Origin: Candidatus Nanopelagicales bacterium
Lineage (GTDB): Bacteria; Actinomycetota; Actinomycetes; S36-B12
Reading direction: 5' to 3'
NCBI GenBank assembly: GCA_030827125.1
Contig: JAURFD010000003.1
Span: 1-64,000 of the forward strand
Length of the DNA: 64,000 nt
This document shows, in pieces, positions 15,863 to 25,085 of the stretch (positions are counted from its first letter, which is position 1; each line of letters starts with the position of its first letter). The notes below the pieces were generated by a model. It saw only the letters and a list, made by a program, of their open reading frames with translations. It was not told where the DNA came from and searched no databases. Position numbers and translations under genes: made by a program.

Positions 15863-17086
15863 GTGACCGACCCTGTCGCTGCCGACCCCTCCCCCGGCAT
15901 CCAATCCCGCGTCCTCGTCGTCGGTGCCGGATTTGGGGGCCTGTACGCCGCACGGTCGCTGGCTCGCCATCGGGCGTCGGTGACGCTCGTTGACAAGCGG
16001 GGCTATCAGACGTTTCAGCCGCTGCTCTACCAGGTCGCTACCGGCCTGCTCCCCCGCGACGTCGTCGAATACCCGATCCATGAGGTCCACGGGGTCGAAT
16101 CCATCACGGCGACGGTGGATCACATCGACCTCGTCGCGAGCCAGGCGCGGTTCGCGGACGGGGTTTCCCGCAGCTTCGACTACCTCGTCTTGGCGACCGG
16201 GGCGTCGGTGAACTTCTTCGGTACGCCGGGAGCGGCCGAGCACGCACTGCCGCTCTACACCGCGGACGATGCGTTGGCGATCAAGGCGGCACTCCAGCGA
16301 GCCGGCCAGGCTGATCAGGACCTCCACATCGTCGTCATCGGCGCCGGACCCACCGGCGTTGAGGTCACCGGGGCCATCCGCGATGTCGTCGACTACGTGC
16401 TGCCGCACACATTCCCGGCGATGGCCCGGCACCAGGTCCATCTGCACCTCGTCGATCACGCCAAGGCCCCTCTCTCGCACTTCAGTGCGGAGAGCCAGGC
16501 GGACGCGACTCGGGTGCTGACGGAGGCGGGCGTGATCTTGCACATGGGCACCACGGTGACCGAGGTGCGCGGTGACGGTGTCGTTCTCGAGGACGGCTCC
16601 CACCTCGCAGCCGAGGTGGTCATCTGGGCGGGCGGCCTGACGGTCAACGCCCCGACGACGTCGCCTGCTCCGGCCACCGACTCGGCCGGTCGAATCACGA
16701 TCGATGCGACCTTGCGGATGAGCGGACACGACCACGTCTACGCCATCGGCGATGCCGCGGCGACCGCGGTCGATCCGCTGCCGCAACTCGGTTCGGTGGC
16801 CAAGCAGCAGGGGCTGCACGTCGCGCACAGCATCCGACGGCAGATCCGGGGCAAGGAACCGAAGGCGTTCACCTACCGGGACCTCGGCGAGATGGCGATG
16901 ATTCGGCACGACCACGCGGTGGTCGAGGCAGGGCCCCGCCACCACGAGGTCACCGGGTTAGCCGCCTTCACCATGTGGCTGGGCCTGCACGCGGCACTGC
17001 TCCCGGACAACGGCGATCGACTCGCCGCCGTCGAGGCCTGGGCCCACGAGAACCTCACCGGCCGCTCGCAGTTCCTCGCGGACTAA
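15863..17086 (+). CDS. ndh: Type II NADH dehydrogenase (NDH-2)
   Basis: A 407-residue FAD-dependent pyridine nucleotide-disulfide-type oxidoreductase. The FAD motif VGAGFGGLYAARSL follows a short N-terminal tail; the NAD(H) motif IGAGPTGVEVTGAI is near residue 160; the second FAD contact is VYAIGDAA; the quinone-site motif is AKQQGLHVA. NDH-2 oxidises NADH and reduces menaquinone at the inner membrane without proton pumping. Start is GTG 15863. Its C-terminus has hydrophobic residues (LAAFTMWLGLHAALL) that fit peripheral membrane attachment. It lies 113 bases after soeA behind a palindrome, so it is probably separately transcribed, although both feed the quinone pool. A sulfide:quinone reductase is less likely: the paired catalytic cysteines are absent. 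Confidence 0.88.
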   Translation: MTDPVAADPSPGIQSRVLVVGAGFGGLYAARSLARHRASVTLVDKRGYQTFQPLLYQVATGLLPRDVVEYPIHEVHGVESITATVDHIDLVASQARFADGVSRSFDYLVLATGASVNFFGTPGAAEHALPLYTADDALAIKAALQRAGQADQDLHIVVIGAGPTGVEVTGAIRDVVDYVLPHTFPAMARHQVHLHLVDHAKAPLSHFSAESQADATRVLTEAGVILHMGTTVTEVRGDGVVLEDGSHLAAEVVIWAGGLTVNAPTTSPAPATDSAGRITIDATLRMSGHDHVYAIGDAAATAVDPLPQLGSVAKQQGLHVAHSIRRQIRGKEPKAFTYRDLGEMAMIRHDHAVVEAGPRHHEVTGLAAFTMWLGLHAALLPDNGDRLAAVEAWAHENLTGRSQFLAD

Positions 17087-17093
17087 GCGCGAG

Positions 17094-17136
17094 TTGTGCG
17101 CTCAGAAAGCCGATTTCCCGCACTCTCAGCGCACAA
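17094..17136. repeat. Intergenic palindrome, family A copy 2
   Basis: Arms TTGTGCGCT (17094-17102) and AGCGCACAA (17128-17136) are exact reverse complements, with a loop containing AGCCGATTTCCC. The loop resembles the centres of the copies at 15763 and 25006 (GATTTT, CCGATTTC). It lies between convergent ndh and the thioesterase gene, a position suited to two-way termination. Confidence 0.65.
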
Positions 17137-17144
17137 TCCCTCCG

Positions 17145-17540
17145 TCAGCCGATGGCGTCGACGATTAACGTCCGCTCAGCCTCGGTCCACGGCCGAGAAC
17201 TCCGCGTCTGCTCATCCCGTACGACGCCTACCGAGATGGCGGTTGCGGCGACTCCCCCACCCGGGAGCAGGATCTGTTCCTCCGTGCGCAAGCTCGACGT
17301 GCCGACGCTCACCGGGCGGCAGGTGACGGTGACCTCCGACGTATCGAGGGGGATCTCATCACGGTAATCAATCTCGATCCTGGCGATGACCATCGACAGG
17401 TAAACATCGCCCAGCAAGTCGCGCATGAGTCGATCACGGGCGACCTCGAGATAACTGAGGTAGACGGAGTTGTTGACATGCCCCAGGGCATCGAAATCAC
17501 GCCACCGCAACGTCACCGGGGTGACCACGCTCATCGCCAT
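17145..17540 (-). CDS. Acyl-CoA thioesterase, hotdog fold (YbgC/FadM-like)
   Basis: A 131-residue single-hotdog protein. The N-terminal block RWRDFDALGHVNNSVYLSYLE has the catalytic Asp of the 4-hydroxybenzoyl-CoA thioesterase type (D-x-x-G-H-V-N-N), followed by IEIDYRDEIPLDTSEV and a C-terminal strand region. These enzymes hydrolyse acyl-CoA esters in the cytoplasm; chain-length preference is unknown. ATG at 17540, with a second ATG two codons in. The start overlaps the stop of the small gene at 17531-17818, implying coupled translation. Length is typical for the family. Confidence 0.85.
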   Translation of the reverse strand: MAMSVVTPVTLRWRDFDALGHVNNSVYLSYLEVARDRLMRDLLGDVYLSMVIARIEIDYRDEIPLDTSEVTVTCRPVSVGTSSLRTEEQILLPGGGVAATAISVGVVRDEQTRSSRPWTEAERTLIVDAIG

Positions 17541-17818
17541 ACCGGCAGGCTACCGGGGGTGGCCACCGCATCCGGATTGTTCTGCGGGTCGGTCGCGATC
17601 CACTGTGTGGAGAGCTGCACCTGGACCGTCAACTGACGATGAGCGTTGCCATCGGCTCGCAATGCCTCAATGCGCGCGGCCGAGGCCTTGCAGAAGGAGA
17701 TCGACATCTCCCCGCCCCACTTGCTGGCCAGGAAGCCGCTCCACGCTGTCGCGATGGTCGACACCCGGAGCAGGACGACCGCGATGAGTTCGCGCCATAC
17801 TGACGAGAATTCAGGCAT
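17531..17818 (-). CDS. Small hypothetical protein
   Basis: A 95-residue reading frame starting at ATG 17818 (MPEFSSVWREL). It overlaps the thioesterase start by 10 bases, which favours a real gene in a two-gene unit. It holds one moderately hydrophobic stretch (LIAVVLLRVSTIATAWSGFLA) that could be a membrane segment or amphipathic helix, and a C-terminal part (LTVQVQLSTQWIATD) of mixed character. No family recognised. The frame can be extended upstream to 18019 but would then run into the tRNA promoter and tRNA, so the shorter start is preferred. Whether it is expressed is uncertain. Confidence 0.45.
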   Translation of the reverse strand: MPEFSSVWRELIAVVLLRVSTIATAWSGFLASKWGGEMSISFCKASAARIEALRADGNAHRQLTVQVQLSTQWIATDPQNNPDAVATPGSLPVWR

Positions 17819-17956
17819 CCGCAACGCCGACCTGCTCGCGCCTTCGTTCGCGGTCTCGGGGGCATCGCTCTCGGCCACAGGGCGAAAGAACACCGGGCCC
17901 CACTCCACCACGCCGCGCTCACCGAACCCGATTGGCTCTGGGCTCCGGGCAGCGCG

Positions 17957-17962
17957 TATAGT
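17957..17962 (+). promoter_or_regulatory. -10 element of tRNA-fMet promoter
   Basis: TATAGT lies 20 bases before the mature tRNA 5' end. A possible -35 (TTGGCT, 17932-17937) is 19 bases upstream, a long spacing. This agrees with a strong housekeeping promoter for a tRNA gene. Confidence 0.6.
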
Positions 17963-17982
17963 GGCGGAAGCCGCAAGGCCAG

Positions 17983-18059
17983 CGCGGGGTGGAGCAGCTC
18001 GGTAGCTCGCTGGGCTCATAACCCAGAGGTCGCAGGTTCAAATCCTGCCCCCGCTACCA
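17983..18059 (+). tRNA. tRNA-fMet (initiator, anticodon CAT)
   Basis: A 77-nt cloverleaf with encoded CCA. Anticodon loop is CTCATAA in a stem with three consecutive G-C pairs (GGG/CCC), the initiator signature. T-loop GTTCAAATC is present. The first base C1 faces T72, giving the unpaired acceptor end that marks initiator tRNAs (E. coli has C1/A72). D-arm GAGCAGCTCGGTAGCTC closely matches the E. coli initiator. A perfect palindromic terminator follows 3 bases later. Confidence 0.97.
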
Positions 18060-18062
18060 CGT

Positions 18063-18098
18063 GAGAAGGACCCAGGAATTCCTGGGTCCTTCTCTTTT
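18063..18098 (+). terminator. Intrinsic terminator of tRNA-fMet
   Basis: A 32-base perfect palindrome (18063-18094; each arm GAGAAGGACCCAGGAA) directly followed by TTTT. It starts 3 bases after the tRNA CCA. The long, perfectly matched stem and T-run make this a clear Rho-independent terminator. Confidence 0.92.
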
Positions 18099-18104
18099 GC
18101 GGAG

Positions 18105-18157
18105 CGGTTCTTTCGTCAGATGTGGGGGCTAAGCCCGGCGATCTGACGAAAGAACCG
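18105..18157. terminator. 17-bp perfect inverted repeat, likely bidirectional terminator
   Basis: Arms CGGTTCTTTCGTCAGAT (18105-18121) and ATCTGACGAAAGAACCG (18141-18157) pair without mismatch around a 19-base G/C-rich loop. It lies between the tRNA terminator and the 3' end of the convergent DUF2200 gene. The TTCTTTC strand gives a partial U-tract on either strand. Alternative: a small repeated element. Confidence 0.6.
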
Positions 18158-18175
18158 ACCAGCGACTCGAGCAGC

Positions 18176-18517
18176 TCAGTTCCGCAGGATCTTCTCCATG
18201 GGTCGCCCCTTGGCCAACTCATCCACCAACTTGTCGAGGTAGCGGATTTGGCGCATCAGGGGATCCTCAACCTCCTGGACCTTCACCCCGCACACTGACC
18301 CGGTGATCAGTGAGACATTCGGGTTCAGGTCTGCCGCCTCGAAGAATTCCTCGAACGTGGCGCCGGAATCCAACTGGCCCTTGAGCTCAGCCTGGTCAAA
18401 GCCGGTGAGCCAGCAGATGACCTCATCGAGTTCGGCGACCGTGCGGCCCTTGCGCTCCACCTTGTTGACGTACGCCGGATAGACATCCGCCACCGCCATC
18501 GTGAAGATCCGACTCAC
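18176..18517 (-). CDS. DUF2200 family protein
   Basis: A 113-residue small cytoplasmic protein. The N-terminal segment [19 protein letters not shown] and the following [13 protein letters not shown] are characteristic of DUF2200. The family fold is known but its biochemical role is not established. No membrane or signal segments; two cysteines (ICWLTG and SVCGVKVQ). ATG start at 18517. It lies 24 bases downstream of the minus-strand DMT transporter stop region on the left side of the divergent arrangement, and may be read separately. Length is typical for the family. Confidence 0.8.
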   Translation of the reverse strand: MSRIFTMAVADVYPAYVNKVERKGRTVAELDEVICWLTGFDQAELKGQLDSGATFEEFFEAADLNPNVSLITGSVCGVKVQEVEDPLMRQIRYLDKLVDELAKGRPMEKILRN

Positions 18518-18541
18518 AGCGCCGAATGTTACGCCGAGACG

Positions 18542-19384
18542 CTACGACGCCAGGCTCAACGCCGTGACGCCCACCACGAGCACGACCACCCCCGCAATCT
18601 GCAGGCGCCCCAATTTCTCCTTGAAGAGCACGTAGGCCATGACCGCCGCAATCGGCGCGAACTGAGACGCGAGCACCGACGTCACGGCAATTTGGTACTG
18701 AGCGCCAATAGCAAAACTGACAAAGCCCAGTACCTCGGTGAATCCCATGGCGATAACGAGTGGGGCCGTGAACCGAGTGATGCGCAGTCGGCGTAGGACT
18801 ATCAACGGGATCAGGATGATGACCACGCCAGCGAGTCGAGGCGGCAACAGCACCCAGGCAATCGGCAACTCATCACTGAGGTTGCCAATGGCAAAGAGCG
18901 AGACGCCGAAGCAGGCCGCACCCAGCGTCGCCAACGTCGCGGCCAGCACCGGTCGCTCATGTTGGAGCGGCTCGGGATCCGGGGCGATCGCCGAGATGAC
19001 GATGCCACCGACGATGACGAGGAGCAGGAATGCGATGACGGGTGCGATGCTCTCGCCGAGGATCGACGCGATGACCGCCGAGATGGCGCCCTCGGTTGCC
19101 AGGATGGGTGCAACGACGCCGACCTTGCCGATGCGGAAGGCGAATCCCGCCACGAGGATGCCGACGACATTGCCCACTCCTGCGATGACCATCCACGGCG
19201 TACTGGCCCCGAGGTTCGCGGGGATGCCCGAGATGCCGAGGAAGGGCAGGGTGATGATGAGACCCACCAGCATGGTCCAGGCGACAGACGAGCCGGGTCC
19301 GATGATCTTGACGGTGCGCGAGGAGATCAGGCTGCTGCTCGCGAAGAAGGCCGCCGTGAGTAGGCCGGCGACAACGCTCACCAC
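18542..19384 (-). CDS. DMT-superfamily (EamA-like) transporter
   Basis: A 280-residue protein with about ten hydrophobic helices in two repeated halves, the layout of drug/metabolite transporters (EamA). The second half ends FAPIAAVMAYVLFKEKLGRLQ, the typical re-entry loop (F-x-E-x-L-x-x-x-Q) of the family, then a final helix GVVVLVVGVTALSLAS. It should sit in the inner membrane; substrate unknown. Two adjacent GTG codons (19384, 19381) can start it; a much longer frame antisense to ppc is rejected. The gene is divergent from ppc, sharing a roughly 93-base promoter region with a CRP-like site. Confidence 0.82.
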   Translation of the reverse strand: MVSVVAGLLTAAFFASSSLISSRTVKIIGPGSSVAWTMLVGLIITLPFLGISGIPANLGASTPWMVIAGVGNVVGILVAGFAFRIGKVGVVAPILATEGAISAVIASILGESIAPVIAFLLLVIVGGIVISAIAPDPEPLQHERPVLAATLATLGAACFGVSLFAIGNLSDELPIAWVLLPPRLAGVVIILIPLIVLRRLRITRFTAPLVIAMGFTEVLGFVSFAIGAQYQIAVTSVLASQFAPIAAVMAYVLFKEKLGRLQIAGVVVLVVGVTALSLAS

Positions 19385-19428
19385 GCAGCGGACACTATCC
19401 CCAGGGTTCCCCGGGAGAGGGGCTGGGA

Positions 19429-19444
19429 TGTAACCGTGTTCACA
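19429..19444. promoter_or_regulatory. CRP/GlxR-like binding site in the ppc promoter
   Basis: TGTAA-N6-TCACA differs at one position from the CRP consensus TGTGA-N6-TCACA, and sits inside a wider 7-base inverted repeat GGGATGT/ACATCCC (19425-19431, 19442-19448). It lies 33 bases before the chosen ppc start, between divergent ppc and DMT genes. Actinobacterial CRP homologues (GlxR) recognise this consensus and govern carbon metabolism. Assignment is by motif match only. Confidence 0.45.
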
Positions 19445-19477
19445 TCCCGGCAACATGCCCCCGGTACGGTCGTTCCC

Positions 19478-22198
19478 GTGACTGTCACGCCCCCCGACGC
19501 CGTCGCCGACCTCGACGCCGCCCTCCGCGAGGACATCCGGCGGCTCGGCGCTCTGCTCGGTCAGGCGCTGGCTAGCCACGAGGGGCCCTGGCTGCTCGAC
19601 CTGGTCGAGGAGGTCCGCGGCGCCGTCCGCGAGGACCCTGGGGGTGCGACCACCCTCATCGACGATCTTGATCTGCGCCAGGCGACGCTGCTGGCCCGTG
19701 CCTTCTCCATCTACTTCGACCTCGCGAACGTCGCCGAGCAGGTGCAGCGCGCGCGCGATGTCACGGCCCGACGACGTACCGAGGGCAGCCTCGTCACGAG
19801 CACGGCACGTCGCGCCAGCGAACAGGGCGTCACACCCGAGCAAGCCGAACACCTCGCCCGGGATATGTCGGTGCGCCCCGTCTTCACTGCTCATCCCACC
19901 GAGGCTGCACGCCGTTCGGTCCTCACCAAGCAACGACGCATCGCGGACCTGCTCCTCGACGACTACCTCGACGACGACACACGTTGGGCACGCATTGCCG
20001 AACTCGTCGAACTGCTGTGGCAGACCGATGAGTTGCGCCTGGAGCAACCGCAGGTCGTCGACGAGGCACGCAATGCCCTGTATTACCTCGACGACCTTGC
20101 GCGCGGACCGCTCGCCGAAGTGCTCGACGATCTCGCCACGGCCTTCCGACTGCTCGGCGCTGACCTGCCGCCGGACAGCACCCCGCTGACCTTCGGTTCG
20201 TGGATCGGTGGTGACCGCGACGGCAATCCCTTCGTGACGCCGTCGGTCACCCGCTCGGTCATCGACTTCCAGCGCGATCACGCCATCGGCGACATCCTCC
20301 CCATCGTCGACCGCCTCCTCGAAGATCTCTCCGTGAGCGAGCGCCTCGCCGGCTCCGACCCGGATCTCCGCGCGGCGGTCGAGGCCGATCTCGCTCACCT
20401 CCCGGAGTTCGACGAGCGCTACCTGCGGTTGAACGCCGAGGAACCCATCCGGCTCAAGCTCTCCCTCATCCGGATGCGGCTTCGGCTGACCCGTGAACGC
20501 ATTGCGAACCGCAGCCGTCACGTGCCGCACCGCGACTACCGCTCGACACGTGACCTGCTCAACGACCTCTCCCAGGTGCGCGCATCGCTGATGGCCACGG
20601 ATGGCACCCTCGCCGCACTCGGGATCATCGACCGCGCGATGCGGGTCATCGCGTCCATCGGCCTCCCGCTCGCCACCCTCGACATCCGCGAGCACTCCGG
20701 CAAGTACGTCGACGCGCTCGATCAGTTGCTCGCGCGCGTGGGTGTCACGGCGACGTACCCGTCCATGACGTCCGCCGAGCGTTTCGCACTCCTTAGCGAC
20801 GAACTCGCCTCCCGCCGCCCCCTCGCCCCCACCCCTCCCCCGCTCGACAAAGCCGGCATGGCCACCTACGGCGCCTTTGTCGCGGCTCGCGAGGCCATCG
20901 AGCGTTACGGCCCCCGCACCATCGAGACGTGCATCATCTCGATGACCAAGGGGCCCGACGACGTACTCGCGGCCGTCGTCCTCGCCAGGGAAGCTGGCCT
21001 GGTCGACACCGATCGCGGCACATCGATGGTCGGTTTCGTCCCCCTCCTCGAGACCGTCGATGAGTTGCGCGCGGCCCACGAGATCGTCGGCACTCTGCTG
21101 TCCGATCCCACCTATCGCCGGCTTCTCGCCTCGCGCGGCAATGTGCAGGAGGTCATGCTCGGCTACTCGGACTCCAACAAGGACGCGGGCATCACGACCT
21201 CCCAGTGGGAGATTCACCTCGCTCAGCGTCGCCTGCGGGATGTCGCCGCCGAAGCCGGCATCGGGCTCCGCCTCTTCCACGGTCGCGGAGGCACGGTGGG
21301 CCGCGGTGGTGGACCGACATACGACGCCATCCTCGCTCAGCCCTGGGGTGTCCTCGAGGGCCAGATCAAGGTGACCGAGCAGGGCGAGGTCATCTCGGAC
21401 AAGTACCTCCTGCCCACCCTCGCCCGCTTCAACCTCGAACAGATGCTGTCCGCCGTCATGGACGCCACGCTGCTGCACAACAAGCCGCGCAACCCCATCG
21501 ACGAGATGGCCCGGTGGGACGAGGTCATGGTCACGGCGTCGGCAGCGGCACAATCGCGCTACCGGTCACTCGTCGACGATCCGGAACTGCCGGCGTACTT
21601 TGCGGCCTCGACTCCGGTCGAGGAATTCGGCAGCATGCACCTCGGTTCGCGCCCATCGCGTCGGCCGGACACCGAGTCCGGCATCAGCGGGCTGCGGGCA
21701 ATTCCGTGGGTCTTTGGCTGGACACAGTCGCGGCAGATCGTTCCCGGCTGGTACGGCGTCGGCAGCGGGCTTGTCGCGGCACGCGAATCCGGCTTCGGCA
21801 ATGTCCTCGCGACGATGTACGACGAGTGGCACTTCTTCCGCAACTTCCTGTCCAACGTCGAGATGACCTTGGCGAAGACCGACCTCTCGATAGCACGCCG
21901 CTACGTCGAGGAGTTGGTCCCCGACCACCTGCGGCGCTTCTTCGCCGACATCGAGCAGGAGCATCGGCGTACGGTCGAGGAGATCCTGCGGATCACCGGC
22001 GAGTCGTCCCTGCTGGCGGCCAACCCCACCCTCGCCCGCACCTTTGCCGTTCGTGACACCTACCTGCTCCCCCTGCATGCGATGCAGGTGCGGCTCTTGC
22101 AGCGGATCCGCAGCATGGATGACCCCGGGCCCGAGTTGCAGCGAGCCCTCTCGGTGACGATCAACGGCATCGCCACGGGCCTGCGCAACACTGGCTGA
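19478..22198 (+). CDS. ppc: Phosphoenolpyruvate carboxylase
   Basis: A 906-residue enzyme that fixes bicarbonate onto phosphoenolpyruvate to give oxaloacetate, refilling the TCA cycle. Family motifs occur in order: VFTAHPTEAARRS (catalytic His), GGDRDGNPFVT, GYSDSNKDAG, the catalytic loop FHGRGGTVGRGGGP, and the C-terminal TINGIATGLRNTG. Start chosen at GTG 19478 (VTVTPPDAVADLD), because the upstream GTG at 19436 lies within the CRP-like element. No Shine-Dalgarno is obvious, so the message may be leaderless. Length agrees with actinobacterial PEPC. The allosteric aspartate site is not assessed here. Confidence 0.96.
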   Translation: MTVTPPDAVADLDAALREDIRRLGALLGQALASHEGPWLLDLVEEVRGAVREDPGGATTLIDDLDLRQATLLARAFSIYFDLANVAEQVQRARDVTARRRTEGSLVTSTARRASEQGVTPEQAEHLARDMSVRPVFTAHPTEAARRSVLTKQRRIADLLLDDYLDDDTRWARIAELVELLWQTDELRLEQPQVVDEARNALYYLDDLARGPLAEVLDDLATAFRLLGADLPPDSTPLTFGSWIGGDRDGNPFVTPSVTRSVIDFQRDHAIGDILPIVDRLLEDLSVSERLAGSDPDLRAAVEADLAHLPEFDERYLRLNAEEPIRLKLSLIRMRLRLTRERIANRSRHVPHRDYRSTRDLLNDLSQVRASLMATDGTLAALGIIDRAMRVIASIGLPLATLDIREHSGKYVDALDQLLARVGVTATYPSMTSAERFALLSDELASRRPLAPTPPPLDKAGMATYGAFVAAREAIERYGPRTIETCIISMTKGPDDVLAAVVLAREAGLVDTDRGTSMVGFVPLLETVDELRAAHEIVGTLLSDPTYRRLLASRGNVQEVMLGYSDSNKDAGITTSQWEIHLAQRRLRDVAAEAGIGLRLFHGRGGTVGRGGGPTYDAILAQPWGVLEGQIKVTEQGEVISDKYLLPTLARFNLEQMLSAVMDATLLHNKPRNPIDEMARWDEVMVTASAAAQSRYRSLVDDPELPAYFAASTPVEEFGSMHLGSRPSRRPDTESGISGLRAIPWVFGWTQSRQIVPGWYGVGSGLVAARESGFGNVLATMYDEWHFFRNFLSNVEMTLAKTDLSIARRYVEELVPDHLRRFFADIEQEHRRTVEEILRITGESSLLAANPTLARTFAVRDTYLLPLHAMQVRLLQRIRSMDDPGPELQRALSVTINGIATGLRNTG

Positions 22199-22230
22199 GG
22201 TGGCCGCCCAGCGGATGAGTCGTTGGCCCG

Positions 22231-23256
22231 CTAGGTGGAGCGCACCTCGATCGCGATCTTGCCGACAAAATCCTTGCGGCCGAAGTGTTCCTGCGCCGTC
22301 GCCAACTCCGCGAGCGGGTACGTCGCCGCCACGAGGGGGTGCACCTCACCGGCCTCGATACGTCGAATGAGCGATGCGAAGACCTCGCGCGGGTAGAAGG
22401 TGCCACCCAGCACTGTGAGGTCTTTGAGGTAGAGGTCCCGCAGATCCAGATCGACGTGCGCCCCACCGACAGCGCCGGAGACGGCGTAGCGCCCGCGCGG
22501 CCGGAGGATCTGCAGCAGTCGCCCGAATCCGGGGCCCCCGACGAGGTCGATGACCACGTCGATGTCGTCGTCGAGTCCAGCGAGGTCCCGACCGACGACT
22601 TCATCCGAGCCTAGGGCGAGCAACTCCTCGGGCTTGCTCGTCAGGGCAACCACGTGAGCCCCGCGCGCCCGGGCCAGTTGGACGACGGCCGATCCCACAC
22701 CCCCGGAGGCCCCGGTGACCAACACACGCTCCCCCGCGAGGACACCGGCCCGCTCGAGGAGTCCCTCGGCGGTCGAATACGCGCACGGGAAGGTTGCGAG
22801 TTCGACGTCTGACAGTGCGCTGTCGATGTCGAAGGCCTCGCCCGCCCGCACAGCGACGTACTCCGCGAAGGCCCCATCGATCTCCGAACCCAAGGTGGTG
22901 GCAACCTGCACGCCATCGACCACGCGCGGGGCCTGCATCGTGCGCACGAGCACGCGCTCACCGATGCGTCTCGGATCAACCGCCGCACCTACAGCGACAA
23001 TGCGTCCACAGCAGTCCGCGCCCTGGATGAGGGGGAAATCGAGGCTCTCCCCGGACCATCCGGTGTCGGACTCGTCACGGGAGTACCAGCCGATGCGCGT
23101 ATTGATGTCGGTGTTGTTGACCGCGCTCGCTCCAACCTCGATGAGCACCTCATCAGCTGCAGGATGCGGGAGGGGGATGTCGTCGCGCCACACCAACTGC
23201 TCGGGTCCACCGTGACCGACGAGAACCATCGCGCTCATCGTGTCGGGCAGTTCCAT
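22231..23256 (-). CDS. MDR-family oxidoreductase (zinc-independent, quinone-reductase-like)
   Basis: A 341-residue medium-chain dehydrogenase. It has a GroES-like N-terminal domain (DEVLIEVGASAVNNTDINTR) and an NAD(P)-binding Rossmann domain with VTGASGGVGSAVVQLA. The structural zinc-site cysteine cluster of alcohol dehydrogenases is absent, pointing to the quinone oxidoreductase/YhdH-like branch that reduces activated alkenes or quinones with NADPH. Start ATG 23256 is 8 bases after the argG stop, so it probably shares the argG transcript, although no link to arginine synthesis is apparent. Substrate unknown. Confidence 0.82.
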   Translation of the reverse strand: MELPDTMSAMVLVGHGGPEQLVWRDDIPLPHPAADEVLIEVGASAVNNTDINTRIGWYSRDESDTGWSGESLDFPLIQGADCCGRIVAVGAAVDPRRIGERVLVRTMQAPRVVDGVQVATTLGSEIDGAFAEYVAVRAGEAFDIDSALSDVELATFPCAYSTAEGLLERAGVLAGERVLVTGASGGVGSAVVQLARARGAHVVALTSKPEELLALGSDEVVGRDLAGLDDDIDVVIDLVGGPGFGRLLQILRPRGRYAVSGAVGGAHVDLDLRDLYLKDLTVLGGTFYPREVFASLIRRIEAGEVHPLVAATYPLAELATAQEHFGRKDFVGKIAIEVRST

Positions 23257-23264
23257 GCGTGCTC

Positions 23265-24689
<1,425 letters not shown>

Positions 24690-24733
24690 CTATCGGCACA
24701 CTAGGGCGGCAACCGAACGCAGGAGGAGTAGTC

Positions 24734-24985
24734 ATGGCCGAAGGCAAGGACGTCGAGAAGGGCGGAGTGCCCTGGGGAGCCGTCATCGCGGGCATCATCG
24801 CGGTGCTCGCCCTGGTGGTCATCGTCCAGAACAGTGAGAGCACGAACGTTCAACTGTTCGGGCTCACGATCGCCCTGCCCCTGTGGCTCATGCTGGTGAT
24901 CTTCTTCCTGCTGGGCGTCCTGTGCAGCGGCCTCGTGCGTCGCGGCGTGCGCAAGGCCACCGGGCGCGACACCAAGAAGGACTAG
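24734..24985 (+). CDS. LapA-family (DUF1049) small membrane protein
   Basis: An 83-residue protein with two transmembrane helices: IAGIIAVLALVVIVQN and LPLWLMLVIFFLLGVLCSGL, joined by a short loop with the typical STNVQLFG. The C-terminal tail is basic. LapA-like proteins are found in envelope-assembly contexts in proteobacteria; the actinobacterial role is unknown. ATG 24734 has a strong AGGAGGAG at 24721-24728. It is transcribed alone, ending before a family A palindrome. Confidence 0.82.
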   Translation: MAEGKDVEKGGVPWGAVIAGIIAVLALVVIVQNSESTNVQLFGLTIALPLWLMLVIFFLLGVLCSGLVRRGVRKATGRDTKKD

Positions 24986-25005
24986 CCCCGCCACTTCCCC
25001 TGTCA

Positions 25006-25065
25006 CCGAGTGTGCACTCGCGTGCAGGGATTTCGCCGATTTCGTGCGCGGGAGTGCACGCTCGG
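25006..25065. repeat. Intergenic palindrome, family A copy 3
   Basis: Arms CCGAGTGTGCACTC and GAGTGCACGCTCGG pair with one mismatch around a centre containing TTTCGCCGATTTCGTG. The arms match the copy at 15763 (GAGTGTGCGCTC) and the centre matches both other copies. It sits between the convergent LapA-like and UPF0182 genes. Confidence 0.75.
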
Positions 25066-25085
25066 CGAGGGAGGGCGGGGATGGC

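Noticed and set aside
15863-17086. Sulfide:quinone oxidoreductase
   Set aside because: Placement beside the sulfur module made this tempting, but the redox-active cysteine pair is missing and the motifs fit NDH-2.
19385-21553. Minus-strand open frame covering most of ppc and joined to the DMT transporter
   Set aside because: The region lies antisense to strongly conserved PEP carboxylase motifs and has low-complexity composition; the transporter begins at GTG 19384 or 19381.
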